A DNA stretch of 64,000 nt from JACKEQ01 sp041389565 (lineage in GTDB: Bacteria > Myxococcota_A > UBA796 > GCA-2862545): positions 62,001 through 126,000 of the forward strand of contig JAWKRP010000021.1 of NCBI GenBank assembly GCA_041389565.1, read 5' to 3'. A program made the translations under genes and the position numbers. Shown piece after piece: positions 53,579 to 62,429 of the stretch (positions are counted from its first letter, which is position 1; every line of letters starts with the position of its first letter). The notes beneath the pieces are model-generated. The model worked only from the letters and a program-made list of their open reading frames with translations. It was not told where the DNA came from and made no database searches.

Positions 53579-55021
53579 CTACAGCTGGCTCCACAGCGCT
53601 TCGACGAACGCGCCCGTGGGGCCCGCGAACGCACCCATGTCGCGGTAGGGCGAGTCGAGCGCGAGGTGGGGGTCTCCGGGACCCACGAACTGCGGATCCG
53701 CGATGATCGCGCCCGGCACGTCGCCGGTGACGCCGTCGGGATGCCAGACGACGGAGTCCTGGAAGACCGGGGAGATGTGAGCGCTGGCCGAGGCCTGCGA
53801 CAGGATGCTGTCGAACACCCACAGCGGCAGGCCGCCGTCTTCGAACGTGGAGGCGCCTCCGCCGTGCCACGTGAGGTTGAACACGTTCGCGAACGTGGTG
53901 GTGTCGATGCTGGCGGCCTTCGGCACGGCGGGAGGCTCGACCACCGCCAGGCCCCGCACGAGGGTGCCTTCGAGCCGCAGTCGGACCGGTGCGTTCGTGG
54001 ACCGGACCACCATGGCCGCCACGTCGAGCGCGCCGAGGAACACCGTCGGGGACGGACCGTCGACGAGGATCGAGTCGGCGCGGCCGAGGCCGTCGAGCTC
54101 CAGCATCTGGGCGCGCACGTCGCGGACGTCGAGGCTCGCCATGTCGAGCAGGACCGTCTCGGCCGTGAGCGACGAGGCTTCGATGCGGGTGCCCTCCAGC
54201 TCGATCCAGCTCGCCAGCACCTCCGTGAGCACGGCGCTGCCGGCGTGCCCCGACACCTCCTCCGCGAGCCAGCCGGTGGCGGTGAGCTGATCGACCGCGA
54301 GCACCCACCGACCGCCGGACACGTCGAGCACGATGGCTTCACCGGTGTCGATGCGCGCGGTGTCGGCGACCGTGACCCCGGCCAGGTGGACCGTGGGACC
54401 GGTGAGCTCGAGCTGGTCGATCTGGCTGTCCTGCACGAGGAAGGCGTGCCCGAACGACACGGCGCGCGCGGACCCTGTGAGCCCGACCAGATCGACGAAG
54501 TCGGCGGGGATGTCGAGCAGGCCCGTGGCTTCGGTGTCGCGGATCGACAGGGTGGGGGGACGGCCGGTCTGCACGAGCACCCGGACCGTGGTGCGGTCGT
54601 GCAGCAGCGTGCTGTTCGCGACATCGAGCTCGCCGAACACCCGCACGGCGACCTCGCCGGCCGCTTCTCGCACGGTGACCCCGTCGAGCGCGAGATCTCC
54701 GTGCACGCGGAGCGCGGAGCCCTCGTCGTCGGTGCCGCCCGCGAGCTCCACCCCGGTGACCGTGAGGTCCCCCGCGCCCTCGATCAGCACGCCGGACCCC
54801 ACGATCGTGGCGCCCGGCCCGTCGAGCCAGGCCCCGGCGGGGAGGGTGACGCCTCCGATGTGTGCGCCCGGCGCCAGCTCGAGGTGGGAGCCCGGCTTCG
54901 CCGCTTCGGCGGCTGCCTGGAGGTCGCGAACGCGGGAGCCGTCGAGCAGCACCGTGCCAGTCGGAGAACAGGCAGAGAGTGCGGACAGCGCGAACACAGA
55001 GAACAGAGAGAGATTCGACAT
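53579..55021 (-). CDS. Beta-helix-like lipoprotein
   Basis: A 480-residue lipoprotein candidate. The lipobox is LSALSAC and the mature protein has many short strands with Val/Leu/Ile at regular spacing (LTVTGVELAGG, DLALDGVTVREA, LSIRDTEATGLLDI, VHLAGVTVADTARIDTG). This suggests a right-handed parallel beta-helix, a fold used by pectate lyase-like and surface-binding proteins. No catalytic residues are identified. It follows the second giant kinase on the same strand with a 46-bp gap, so the kinase may control it or merely be co-transcribed. Confidence 0.6.
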   Translation of the reverse strand: MSNLSLFSVFALSALSACSPTGTVLLDGSRVRDLQAAAEAAKPGSHLELAPGAHIGGVTLPAGAWLDGPGATIVGSGVLIEGAGDLTVTGVELAGGTDDEGSALRVHGDLALDGVTVREAAGEVAVRVFGELDVANSTLLHDRTTVRVLVQTGRPPTLSIRDTEATGLLDIPADFVDLVGLTGSARAVSFGHAFLVQDSQIDQLELTGPTVHLAGVTVADTARIDTGEAIVLDVSGGRWVLAVDQLTATGWLAEEVSGHAGSAVLTEVLASWIELEGTRIEASSLTAETVLLDMASLDVRDVRAQMLELDGLGRADSILVDGPSPTVFLGALDVAAMVVRSTNAPVRLRLEGTLVRGLAVVEPPAVPKAASIDTTTFANVFNLTWHGGGASTFEDGGLPLWVFDSILSQASASAHISPVFQDSVVWHPDGVTGDVPGAIIADPQFVGPGDPHLALDSPYRDMGAFAGPTGAFVEALWSQL

Positions 55022-55067
55022 CACAAAACAATCCTGTTCGGTATTGTCGAACGCGCACCGGCGACTG

Positions 55068-58000
55068 TCAATCGCGAACGAGCGCGGCGATCGCCTCCTG
55101 TGCCGTGCGCAGCCACTCCCGACGCCGGGCGAACTCCGCGACGTTCTGCGCGAGCTTCCAGCCCATCACCGCCGCGGGGCGCTGTGCGCCGGCGAGTCGC
55201 TGTGCGGTGTCCGACAGGGCCACCCAGTTGTCCTCGGTCGCCTCGAGCGCATCTCCGTAGCGCTGGACCCGCTGCAGGTACTGCTCGGACCGCGGCCAGT
55301 CGCCCTCCCAGGCCGTGATGGCGGCCCCCACGAGGAACAGCGGCACGAGGAGCGGCCCGTCCTCCAGGCGCTCCAGCGTACGGCTCTCGCGGCGCAGCAT
55401 CGTGCTGGCCGCACCGGCGCCGCGGTGGCGGTACACGCCCATCAACAGCTTCGCGAGGTGCCCCGGCCAGCCCGCGTCGCCGAGCAGCCGGGAGATCTCG
55501 AGGGCCTCCTTGAGAGCCGTCTCCGCCGCATCGAACTGCCCGAGCTCGCGCTTCGCCTGGCCGAGCATGGCGAGCGCGCGGTGCTGCGCGGGCAGATCGT
55601 TGTCCCGCCGCGCCAGGCCCACGAGGGTCTCCGCACGCCGGGCGGCGCCCGCCCAGTCGCGCTGCAGCACGCAGATCCGGGCGTCGAGATCGAGGCGCAT
55701 GCGCTCGGCGGCCGGGCCCGTCATCTTCCGCATGTCCTTGTGGGCCTGGAGCAGGGGGGCCGTGGCATCGCGGTTGGGCAGCTGCTGGCGGGCCTCCGAC
55801 AGCGCGCTGTAGAGCGAGGCCGCCAGGCCCGGTCGGCTGGTCTCCCCCAGGCGCTCGAGGCCCTCGAGCAGGGCCTTCTCCGCCGCCAGCCACTCGAGCT
55901 TCTGCAGGTGACAGCGCGCGAGGACGAGCGCGCACTCGCCCGCCAGCACGTGCTGTCCGGCCTTCAGGGTGGTCTCCATCGCCTCCCGGGCGAGCGCTCC
56001 GGCGGCGTCGGTGTTGCCGGCGAGCTGCATCAGGCGCGCCCGCTCCACCTGGATCTGGAGCACGCGCCGGTCCCTCGACCCGATGCCGGCGGCACGTCGG
56101 GCATCCTCGCAGCGAGCGATCACGGCGAGCGCATGGATCGGTCCACGCCGCTGGAGGGTGGGCTCGATCGACTTCATCAGCAGCTCGAGGGCCATCGGGG
56201 CGTCGCCGGCCCCGAGCAGGTGCTGCCCGATGGCGGATGCCGTGGAGTCCTCGTCGGCGAAGGTCGTGTCGACTGCCACGGCGCAGGCACGGTGGTGCTG
56301 CGCCAGTCGCCCGGCCGCGCGCGACCGCGCCAGGATGGCGTCGCGGAAGCCGACCTGCCGGAATGCCCAGCCCTCCTCGGTCTCCCGGGCGAGATCCTCG
56401 TCGAGGAGCCGTCGGAACAGGGCGATCCGGATGCGCGCCTTCTTGGGGGAGAACGGCACGGAGTCGGACTCGCGGTACTGACCTACCGGATCGTCGGACA
56501 CCCGCTGCCACACGGAGTCGTCGACGTGCACGCCCAGCACGGCGGCGAGCTCGAGCATCTCCTCGGCGTGGGCGGGCAGGCCGTCGAGGATCTGCTCGAT
56601 CCGCTCGCTCCACGCGGCTTCGCGCGACAGCGACTCGGTGGCGGTCGCGTGGGGGCTCAGCGTGAACCCCTCGGGCCGCGCCACGAGGTGGCCGTCGCGC
56701 ACCCAGCGACCCACGATCTGCAGCATGTGGCCGGGGTTCCCGGACGCACGCTCGCCCACGGCCAGGGCCAGCTCGGGCGACAGGCTCAGCACCTTCCCCA
56801 GGAGCTCGTGCTGCTCGTGCGGACCGAACGGCTCGAGCGCGTGCACGGGCACACCCGGCAGCGTGAAGCCCGTACGTGCGGTGGCGATCGCGGCGATCGG
56901 GGACGGACGCACGTTCTGACGGTCCTGCAGGAACGCCACGAAGGCCTGCATGTCGGGGCTGGCGTCGAGGTCGTCGAAGGTGACGATCAACCGGCGGTCC
57001 TGGGCGACCGCCTCGAGGGCCAGCACCCGGAAGGTGAGCAGCGACTCCTCCGGGACCGGGAGGTGCGCCATCACGTCGAGCACCCCGCTGCGCGCCCGCT
57101 CGTCGACGCGCATCAGCACGCCGGACAGGCGTTCCTCCCGCTCCACGCGGTCGAGGCCGGACGTGTGGAGGAGCTCGTCGAGGGCGCGCCCGAGCGGGTC
57201 TCCTTCTTCACTGCAGCGGATGCGGAGCGTGTCGCAGCCCCCGATCTCGTGACCGCGCTCCGCGGCCCAGTCCAGCAGGCGCGTACGCCCGGAGCCCTCG
57301 GGACCGGTGAACGCGAGCAGGGTGAGCTGCCGCTGATCCCGGGAGGCGTGGAGGTTCTGCCAGATCCGGTCGCGGGCCTGCTCGCGCCCCACGATGGGCA
57401 CGGCGCGCAGCCCGAACAGGCCGAGCCCGGAGAGGCCCCGTGCCCGTTCCGTTCGCGCCGTGCGGTCTTCTTCGTGGTTCCCCACGCGCCAGTTGCGCGG
57501 GATCTGCTGGCGCTGGCCGAGCGAGACGCCGCGCACCGTGCTGTCTTCGTGGTGCTCCTCCTCGTCGAGCGGGATCAGGGTGGAGGCGCGCACCGGCTTC
57601 TGCTCGGGAACCATCAGGGCGAGCAGCTCTTTCGCCTGGTTCGCGCGCGTGAAGCGCTTCTCGGGGTTCTTCGCCAGGAGCCGGCGCAGCCACAGCTCGA
57701 CGTCCTCGGGGATGGGGAACCGCGGACGGAACTCGGGTGGATCCTCGCGGAGGTGCGCCCGCAGGAGCGCGTTGCCCTTCGCGCCCGCGAACGGCGTGCC
57801 TCCGGTGGCCAGGCGCCAGATCACGCAGCCGAGCGCGTACAGGTCGGTCCACGGGCCGAGGTCGCGCCAGCTGCCCATGATCTGCTCGGGCGCCATGTAC
57901 GCGGGGGTTCCCGCGCGGTGGCCCGTCTGCTCGCCGAGGGCATGGGCGATCCCGAAGTCGGTGAGCTTCAGGCCGGGCCGGGCGTCGCGCGATGTGGCCA

Positions 58001-58442
58001 CCAGCAGGTTCTGGGGCTTCAGGTCGCGATGGATCACCCCGCGCGCGTGGGCATGCGCGAGCGCGTCCAGCAGCTGGTCGATGATGTGGCGCAGGTGCAG
58101 CCAGTCGAGGTGGGCGAGCTGCGCACCCAGCGTGCTGCTCGCGTACTCCATCACGAGGTACGGCGATCCCGGTCTGAGGCGGCCACCGCTGACATCCGAG
58201 GCCTCGCGCTCCACGACCCCGAAGTCGTGCACGCGGATGATGCCAGGGTGGTCGAGGCGCGCCACCGCACGGACCTCGCGCTGGAACGACGCCACGTACT
58301 CAGGGTCTTCGGCCTTCTCGGCGCCCACGAGCTTGATGGCGACGGGAACCTTCAGGCGGGGATCGATCGCCCGCCAGACGACTCCCATTCCGCCCTCGGC
58401 CAGCGGCGCGAGGAGCGCGAAGCGGCCGAGGGGGATGCTCAT
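55068..58442 (-). CDS. Giant Ser/Thr kinase with ATPase-like and TPR domains (paralogue 2)
   Basis: A 1124-residue protein with the same order as the first giant kinase. Kinase: EGGMGVVWRAI, IKLVGAEK, HRDLKPQN with D140, LTDFGIAH and YMAPEQIMGS. From about residue 370 an ATPase module starts with VGREQARDRIW, but Walker A reads GPEGSGRTR with R386 at the P-loop Lys. The C-terminal 400 residues are TPR-like. An Arg at that site usually prevents ATP hydrolysis, so this ATPase module may be inactive or use another mode. It starts 1 nt after the dapA-like stop. Paralogue identity is clear from the start MSxPLGxFxLxxPxAxGGMG. Confidence 0.92.
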   Translation of the reverse strand: MSIPLGRFALLAPLAEGGMGVVWRAIDPRLKVPVAIKLVGAEKAEDPEYVASFQREVRAVARLDHPGIIRVHDFGVVEREASDVSGGRLRPGSPYLVMEYASSTLGAQLAHLDWLHLRHIIDQLLDALAHAHARGVIHRDLKPQNLLVATSRDARPGLKLTDFGIAHALGEQTGHRAGTPAYMAPEQIMGSWRDLGPWTDLYALGCVIWRLATGGTPFAGAKGNALLRAHLREDPPEFRPRFPIPEDVELWLRRLLAKNPEKRFTRANQAKELLALMVPEQKPVRASTLIPLDEEEHHEDSTVRGVSLGQRQQIPRNWRVGNHEEDRTARTERARGLSGLGLFGLRAVPIVGREQARDRIWQNLHASRDQRQLTLLAFTGPEGSGRTRLLDWAAERGHEIGGCDTLRIRCSEEGDPLGRALDELLHTSGLDRVEREERLSGVLMRVDERARSGVLDVMAHLPVPEESLLTFRVLALEAVAQDRRLIVTFDDLDASPDMQAFVAFLQDRQNVRPSPIAAIATARTGFTLPGVPVHALEPFGPHEQHELLGKVLSLSPELALAVGERASGNPGHMLQIVGRWVRDGHLVARPEGFTLSPHATATESLSREAAWSERIEQILDGLPAHAEEMLELAAVLGVHVDDSVWQRVSDDPVGQYRESDSVPFSPKKARIRIALFRRLLDEDLARETEEGWAFRQVGFRDAILARSRAAGRLAQHHRACAVAVDTTFADEDSTASAIGQHLLGAGDAPMALELLMKSIEPTLQRRGPIHALAVIARCEDARRAAGIGSRDRRVLQIQVERARLMQLAGNTDAAGALAREAMETTLKAGQHVLAGECALVLARCHLQKLEWLAAEKALLEGLERLGETSRPGLAASLYSALSEARQQLPNRDATAPLLQAHKDMRKMTGPAAERMRLDLDARICVLQRDWAGAARRAETLVGLARRDNDLPAQHRALAMLGQAKRELGQFDAAETALKEALEISRLLGDAGWPGHLAKLLMGVYRHRGAGAASTMLRRESRTLERLEDGPLLVPLFLVGAAITAWEGDWPRSEQYLQRVQRYGDALEATEDNWVALSDTAQRLAGAQRPAAVMGWKLAQNVAEFARRREWLRTAQEAIAALVRD

Positions 58443-58443
58443 C

Positions 58444-59256
58444 TCAGTCGCGCTCGCGCGGTGGGATCGCCATCGCGGCCTCGGCGTCGGGCTCGACGAG
58501 CGGCGCCCGGAAGCCCCAGCCGAGCGCGGACTTCAGGCCCCGAAGGCCGCCCGCGGCCCGCACGAGGTTCACGCGGTCCATCAGGGCGTCGGTGAGCTGC
58601 TCCTCGCGCTGCTTGAAGATGCGCAGGCAGAACTCCGGCCACAGGTTGCCGATGCTGGAGATGAAGCCGCCCAGGAAGCGGATCTGGCTCGCCTGGGCCA
58701 GGATGCGGTCGCCTCCTGCGTACACGGCACCGGGGTCGGCCTCGCACAGCCGCTGCAGGCGCCACGGATCCCCCGAGCTGTCGAGGAGGCCGGCCAGCAC
58801 GCCATCTCCGCGCAGCGACGTGTAGAGGTCGGGCGTGACGGGCGTGGGGATGTACCGGGGGTTGTGGTAGGCGAGCACGGGCAGCCGGCTGGCCTCGGAG
58901 ACCGTGCGGTACCACTGCTCCACGGCCCGCGCATCGAGCCGGTAGTAGAGCGGCGGAGGCACGATCACCCCGCTGGCGCCGTGTGATTCCGCGGCTTCCG
59001 TGAGGTAGCGCGTGGTCGACGGGTTCGGATCCCACGTGCACGGGTACACGGGGCGCCCGCGTGCGGCGTCGAGCACCGTGCGGTGGATCGCCTCGCGCTC
59101 GGCGTCGGTCAGGTACAGGAACTCGCCCGTGGTTCCGGTGGGCACGAACCCGTCGACGCCCTTGGCGGAGAGCCAGAGCACATGGGCGCGAAGCTGGCCG
59201 AGATCGACCTTTCCGCGGCTGTCGAAGGGGGTGGGCGTGGCGACGAAGAACAGCAA
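58444..59256 (-). CDS. DapA-fold protein lacking the Schiff-base lysine
   Basis: A 270-residue TIM-barrel protein of the dihydrodipicolinate synthase family. Family residues seen are GTTGEFLYLT (Thr pair) and YHNPRYIP (Tyr). The lysine that forms the Schiff base in a GIKE-type segment is replaced by Leu: the sequence there is AGLLDSSGD (codon 58783-58785). The usual aldolase reaction is therefore unlikely. TTG at 59256 gives the standard N-terminus (LFFVATPTPFDS); ATT at 59265 is another choice, and the long frame to 59361 has no hydrophobic or conserved N-terminal sequence. It sits 1 nt ahead of the second giant kinase. Confidence 0.7.
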   Translation of the reverse strand: MLFFVATPTPFDSRGKVDLGQLRAHVLWLSAKGVDGFVPTGTTGEFLYLTDAEREAIHRTVLDAARGRPVYPCTWDPNPSTTRYLTEAAESHGASGVIVPPPLYYRLDARAVEQWYRTVSEASRLPVLAYHNPRYIPTPVTPDLYTSLRGDGVLAGLLDSSGDPWRLQRLCEADPGAVYAGGDRILAQASQIRFLGGFISSIGNLWPEFCLRIFKQREEQLTDALMDRVNLVRAAGGLRGLKSALGWGFRAPLVEPDAEAAMAIPPRERD

Positions 59257-59386
59257 GGAAGCAATCCGGTTGCGCAGGTGTCGGTGGAGCGGGTCCGGGC
59301 GTCCACATTGACACCCGGGGCCCCTCCCCACAAGATCCCCAACCCCGGTGGCCTCCGTCACCGGCCCACAAACCCATGGTGATTCG

Positions 59387-60334
59387 ATGAAAGCGACGGT
59401 TCACGGAATCCTTCTGGCGGCACTCGGCATGGTCGCGCTCTCTCCTTCGAGTGCGGAGGCGGGTCGCGTCGACGTGAAGTCGGCGAGCGCGTCGTCCGAG
59501 TACACGTCCGACAAGGGCGAGTATGCGGCCAAGAAGGCGGTGGACGGCAAGGTGTCCACGGGTTGGGCCGAAGGGGACAAGAGCAACGGCCCCGGTCAGT
59601 ACCTCGAGCTCGACCTCGGGGGCGCGAAGGAGGTCGCCGAGATCCGGTTCTGGGGCGGCAACTGGTTCTCCACGAGCTCGTTCCAGCAGACCATGCGCCC
59701 GAACGAGGTGGAGCTCGGCTACTCCGATGGCTCGACGGAGAAGATCAACATCCCCGACGAGATGAAGATGTACTCCTACAAGCTCCCGAAGCCGGTGAAG
59801 ACCTCCACGATCAAGGTCACGATCCGGTCCGTGCACACGGCGGGCACGGCGTTCGCCGACACGACGTTCAGCGAGATCCAGGTGATCGACACGGCCCCCG
59901 ACACGATGGCCGCCGTGGCGTCCGTCACGGCCTCGAGCACCGCGAAGCCCGACGCCGACGGCAACTACGAGGCGTCGAACCTCGTCGACGGCCTGTCCGA
60001 CAGCATGTGGTGCGAGGGCAACGCGTCCAGCGACGGCACGGGCGAGTGGATCGAGTGGAAGCTCAAGTCCAAGCAGTCGGTGTCCACGCTCGTGCTGAAC
60101 AACGGCATCGGCACCTCGCTCCCGTTCTTCATGAAGGGCAACCGCCTGGCCACGGCCACCCTCGTGTTCGGCGACGGCGCGAAGGAGGAGATCACCGTGA
60201 AGAACAGCATGCTCCAGCAGAAGATCACCTTCCCGGCCCACACCACCGACTCCGTCAAGATGATGGTCGGCACCATCGCGAAGGGGAAGGAGTTCGACGA
60301 CCTGTGCCTGTCGGAGGCATACTTCACGGAGTGA
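59387..60334 (+). CDS. Secreted discoidin-like / NADase-type glycan-binding protein
   Basis: A 315-residue exported protein. A signal peptide (LLAALGMVALSPSSAEA) is followed by two beta-sandwich repeats of the F5/8 type C (discoidin) kind. Repeat 1 (about 30-170) has AKKAVDGKVSTGWAEG and EIRFWGGNWFS; repeat 2 (about 180-315) has ASNLVDGLSDSMWCEG and TGEWIEWKL. The DGxxxxxW(A/C)EG pattern in both is typical of the NADase-type glycan-binding variant. Probably binds cell-surface or extracellular carbohydrate. The next gene follows after 10 nt. Confidence 0.75.
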   Translation: MKATVHGILLAALGMVALSPSSAEAGRVDVKSASASSEYTSDKGEYAAKKAVDGKVSTGWAEGDKSNGPGQYLELDLGGAKEVAEIRFWGGNWFSTSSFQQTMRPNEVELGYSDGSTEKINIPDEMKMYSYKLPKPVKTSTIKVTIRSVHTAGTAFADTTFSEIQVIDTAPDTMAAVASVTASSTAKPDADGNYEASNLVDGLSDSMWCEGNASSDGTGEWIEWKLKSKQSVSTLVLNNGIGTSLPFFMKGNRLATATLVFGDGAKEEITVKNSMLQQKITFPAHTTDSVKMMVGTIAKGKEFDDLCLSEAYFTE

Positions 60335-60344
60335 TGGAGGCTCC

Positions 60345-61343
60345 GTGCGGCTCGCATGCGTGATTTCGCTGGTCCTGGCCGGCTGCAAGCAGGAGAACGC
60401 CTTCTACGAGCAGACCGGCTCCGACACCTGGCTGCAGGCCGAGAACGACCAGGTCGACATCCTGTTCGTCGTCGACGACTCCTGCTCGATGGAAGACGAG
60501 CAGGCGACGCTGGCGGCGGGCTTCCAGAGCTTCGCCGAGCAGCTCGAGTCGTCGCAGACGCGCTTCCACCTCGGTGTGATCAGCACGTCGTTCGACTACA
60601 CCGACCCCGAGCGCGGCAAGCTGCTGGGCGATCCGCTGTTCCTCACCGAAGAGGACGACTACGTCACCGAGTTCTCGTCGCGGGCCCAGGTGGGCATCGC
60701 GGGCCTCGATCAGGAGAAGGGCCTCGAAGCGGCGTCCTACGCGCTCGGTCCCGTCGCGAACCTCGACCTGAACGGCGGGTTCGTGCGGCGCGACGCGCGC
60801 CTGCTCGTCGTGTTCGTGTCCGACGAGGAGGACTGCTCCGACGGGGGCGCCCTGGCCGGGCTCGATGGCGAGGAGTGCTACAACCAGCGCGACCAGCTCG
60901 TGCCGGTCGCGGAGTACGTCGAAGACTTCCGCGGGTTGAAGGACAGCCTCGACGACGTGCAGGCCACGGCGATCATCGGCGTCACGGGGGCGGCCTGCCA
61001 GAACGTCTACCCGAGCACGCGCTACAAGCAGGTCGCGGAGCTCACGGGTGGCTCGGTGAACAACATCTGCGAGGGCGACTGGTCGGCCATGCTGACGGAC
61101 CTCGGGCTGAACGCGACGGGTGTGCTCGATCGCTTCCAGCTCTCGAACGCCGCGAAGCCCGAGACGCTCGAGGTGTTCGTCGACGACGTTCCGGTGTCGG
61201 AGTCCAACCGGAACGGGTGGACCTACGATCCCGACACCTGGTACCTCACGTTCGCCGACCTCGCGATCCCGCCTCGCGGCAGCGTGGTGGTCGCGAACTA
61301 CACGGTGCAGCCGGGCCAGCCGCGGCCTCCGGGCGCGGAGTAG
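60345..61343 (+). CDS. VWA-like lipoprotein
   Basis: A 332-residue lipoprotein candidate. The lipobox is LVLAGC (C14). A VWA-like domain begins at about residue 38 with a MIDAS-like D44-x-S46-x-S48 (DDSCSM) and continues with strands such as RFHLGVISTSFDYTD and RLLVVFVSDEEDCSD. A cysteine-rich, Asp-rich domain of this kind is common in myxobacterial surface proteins. GTG start has GGAGG 4 nt upstream and lies 10 nt after the discoidin-like gene, so the two are likely secreted together. Confidence 0.75.
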   Translation: MRLACVISLVLAGCKQENAFYEQTGSDTWLQAENDQVDILFVVDDSCSMEDEQATLAAGFQSFAEQLESSQTRFHLGVISTSFDYTDPERGKLLGDPLFLTEEDDYVTEFSSRAQVGIAGLDQEKGLEAASYALGPVANLDLNGGFVRRDARLLVVFVSDEEDCSDGGALAGLDGEECYNQRDQLVPVAEYVEDFRGLKDSLDDVQATAIIGVTGAACQNVYPSTRYKQVAELTGGSVNNICEGDWSAMLTDLGLNATGVLDRFQLSNAAKPETLEVFVDDVPVSESNRNGWTYDPDTWYLTFADLAIPPRGSVVVANYTVQPGQPRPPGAE

Positions 61344-61358
61344 GGCCGGGCAGACCTG

Positions 61359-62429
61359 TCAGAGGGCAGGAGGGTTCGGCGGCAGGTGCGGACCGAGGGC
61401 GAGCAGGCCGCCAATGGTGCGGATGCCGCCCGGGACCTCCGGCACGAGCCAGGTGGGCGCGCCCCCCGCGGACCGCACGAGCTTTCGGGCGTTGTCGCGG
61501 TGCACGGTGGCGCGGTCGGTCGCAGCGGCCGGGATCGCGAGCAGCGCGTCGGACCACTCCGCCCACTCGGCATCCGTGAAGCCGGGCGGCCGCTCCAGGA
61601 GGTCGGCGGACAGCGGCGCGTCGAACCGCGGATGGGGGGCCGTGCGGTTCACGAGGAAGCCCGCGAACTGCATGCCGCGGTCGCGGAGCTCGTCGACGAA
61701 GCCCAGCACGTCCGAGCGCTCGGGGGCTCCGGCGTCGGTGACCAGGAGGTAGCGCGTGCGCTCGGAGGCCAGCAGGTCGGCCACGGAAGCCGAGCGCTCC
61801 CGCAGGCTCTCCGACAGCCCGGACGCGAGCTCGAAGAACTCGGTGATGCCGGCCATCACCTCGGCCCCCGCGAGCCGCTGGATCGTGCCGAGCGCGCTCC
61901 GGGCGGCGGCACCCACGAGGCCGCTGCGCGGGCGGAGCAGGGCCGCGACCACGCCCCTCTCGAGCAGGGTGCGCACCCGGTCGGGCGCACGGAAGAAGTC
62001 GAGCACGTGCTGGGCAGGCGGGGTGTCGAGCACCACGAGGTCCCACTCGCCGCTGTTCACGAGCTCGAACAGCTTCTCGACGGCCATGTACTCGTGCGAG
62101 CCCGTCAGGCGCGTGGCGACCGCGCGGTAGTACCGGTTCGCGAGCAGCTGCTCCGCGTGCGCGTCGGAGTCTGCGAACCGCCGGATCACGCTGTCCCAGG
62201 TGCCCTTCCGGTCGAGCATCATCGCGGCCAGCGTGCCCTCCGCGCCGGGGATGCGGACCGGCTCGTTCCCGAGCTCGACGCCGAGCGCGTCCGCCAGGCG
62301 CCGTGCGGGATCGATGGTGAGCACGACCGTCCGCAGCCCGGACCGCGCATGCGCCACGCCGAGCGCCGCAGCGGTCGTGGTCTTGCCGGTCCCGCCGACA
62401 CCACAACACACGACCACCCGCGTGCTCAT
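61359..62429 (-). CDS. ArsA/Get3-family ATPase lacking the signature lysine
   Basis: A 356-residue deviant-Walker ATPase of the ArsA/Get3 family. The P-loop reads CGVGGTGKTT: it keeps the ordinary P-loop Lys (K16) but has V11 where the family has the signature Lys of GKGGVGKTT. The switch segments are LTIDPARRLAD and LVVLDTPPAQHVLDF. It overlaps its upstream partner by 4 nt (ATGA). In such pairs the two subunits share the nucleotide sites, so the loss may be compensated by its neighbour. Confidence 0.88.
   Translation of the reverse strand: MSTRVVVCCGVGGTGKTTTAAALGVAHARSGLRTVVLTIDPARRLADALGVELGNEPVRIPGAEGTLAAMMLDRKGTWDSVIRRFADSDAHAEQLLANRYYRAVATRLTGSHEYMAVEKLFELVNSGEWDLVVLDTPPAQHVLDFFRAPDRVRTLLERGVVAALLRPRSGLVGAAARSALGTIQRLAGAEVMAGITEFFELASGLSESLRERSASVADLLASERTRYLLVTDAGAPERSDVLGFVDELRDRGMQFAGFLVNRTAPHPRFDAPLSADLLERPPGFTDAEWAEWSDALLAIPAAATDRATVHRDNARKLVRSAGGAPTWLVPEVPGGIRTIGGLLALGPHLPPNPPAL

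Noticed and set aside
59257..59361. ATG at 59361 as start of the dapA-like gene
   Set aside because: The extension is not conserved in composition with DapA N-termini and would reach close to the divergent gene at 59387.
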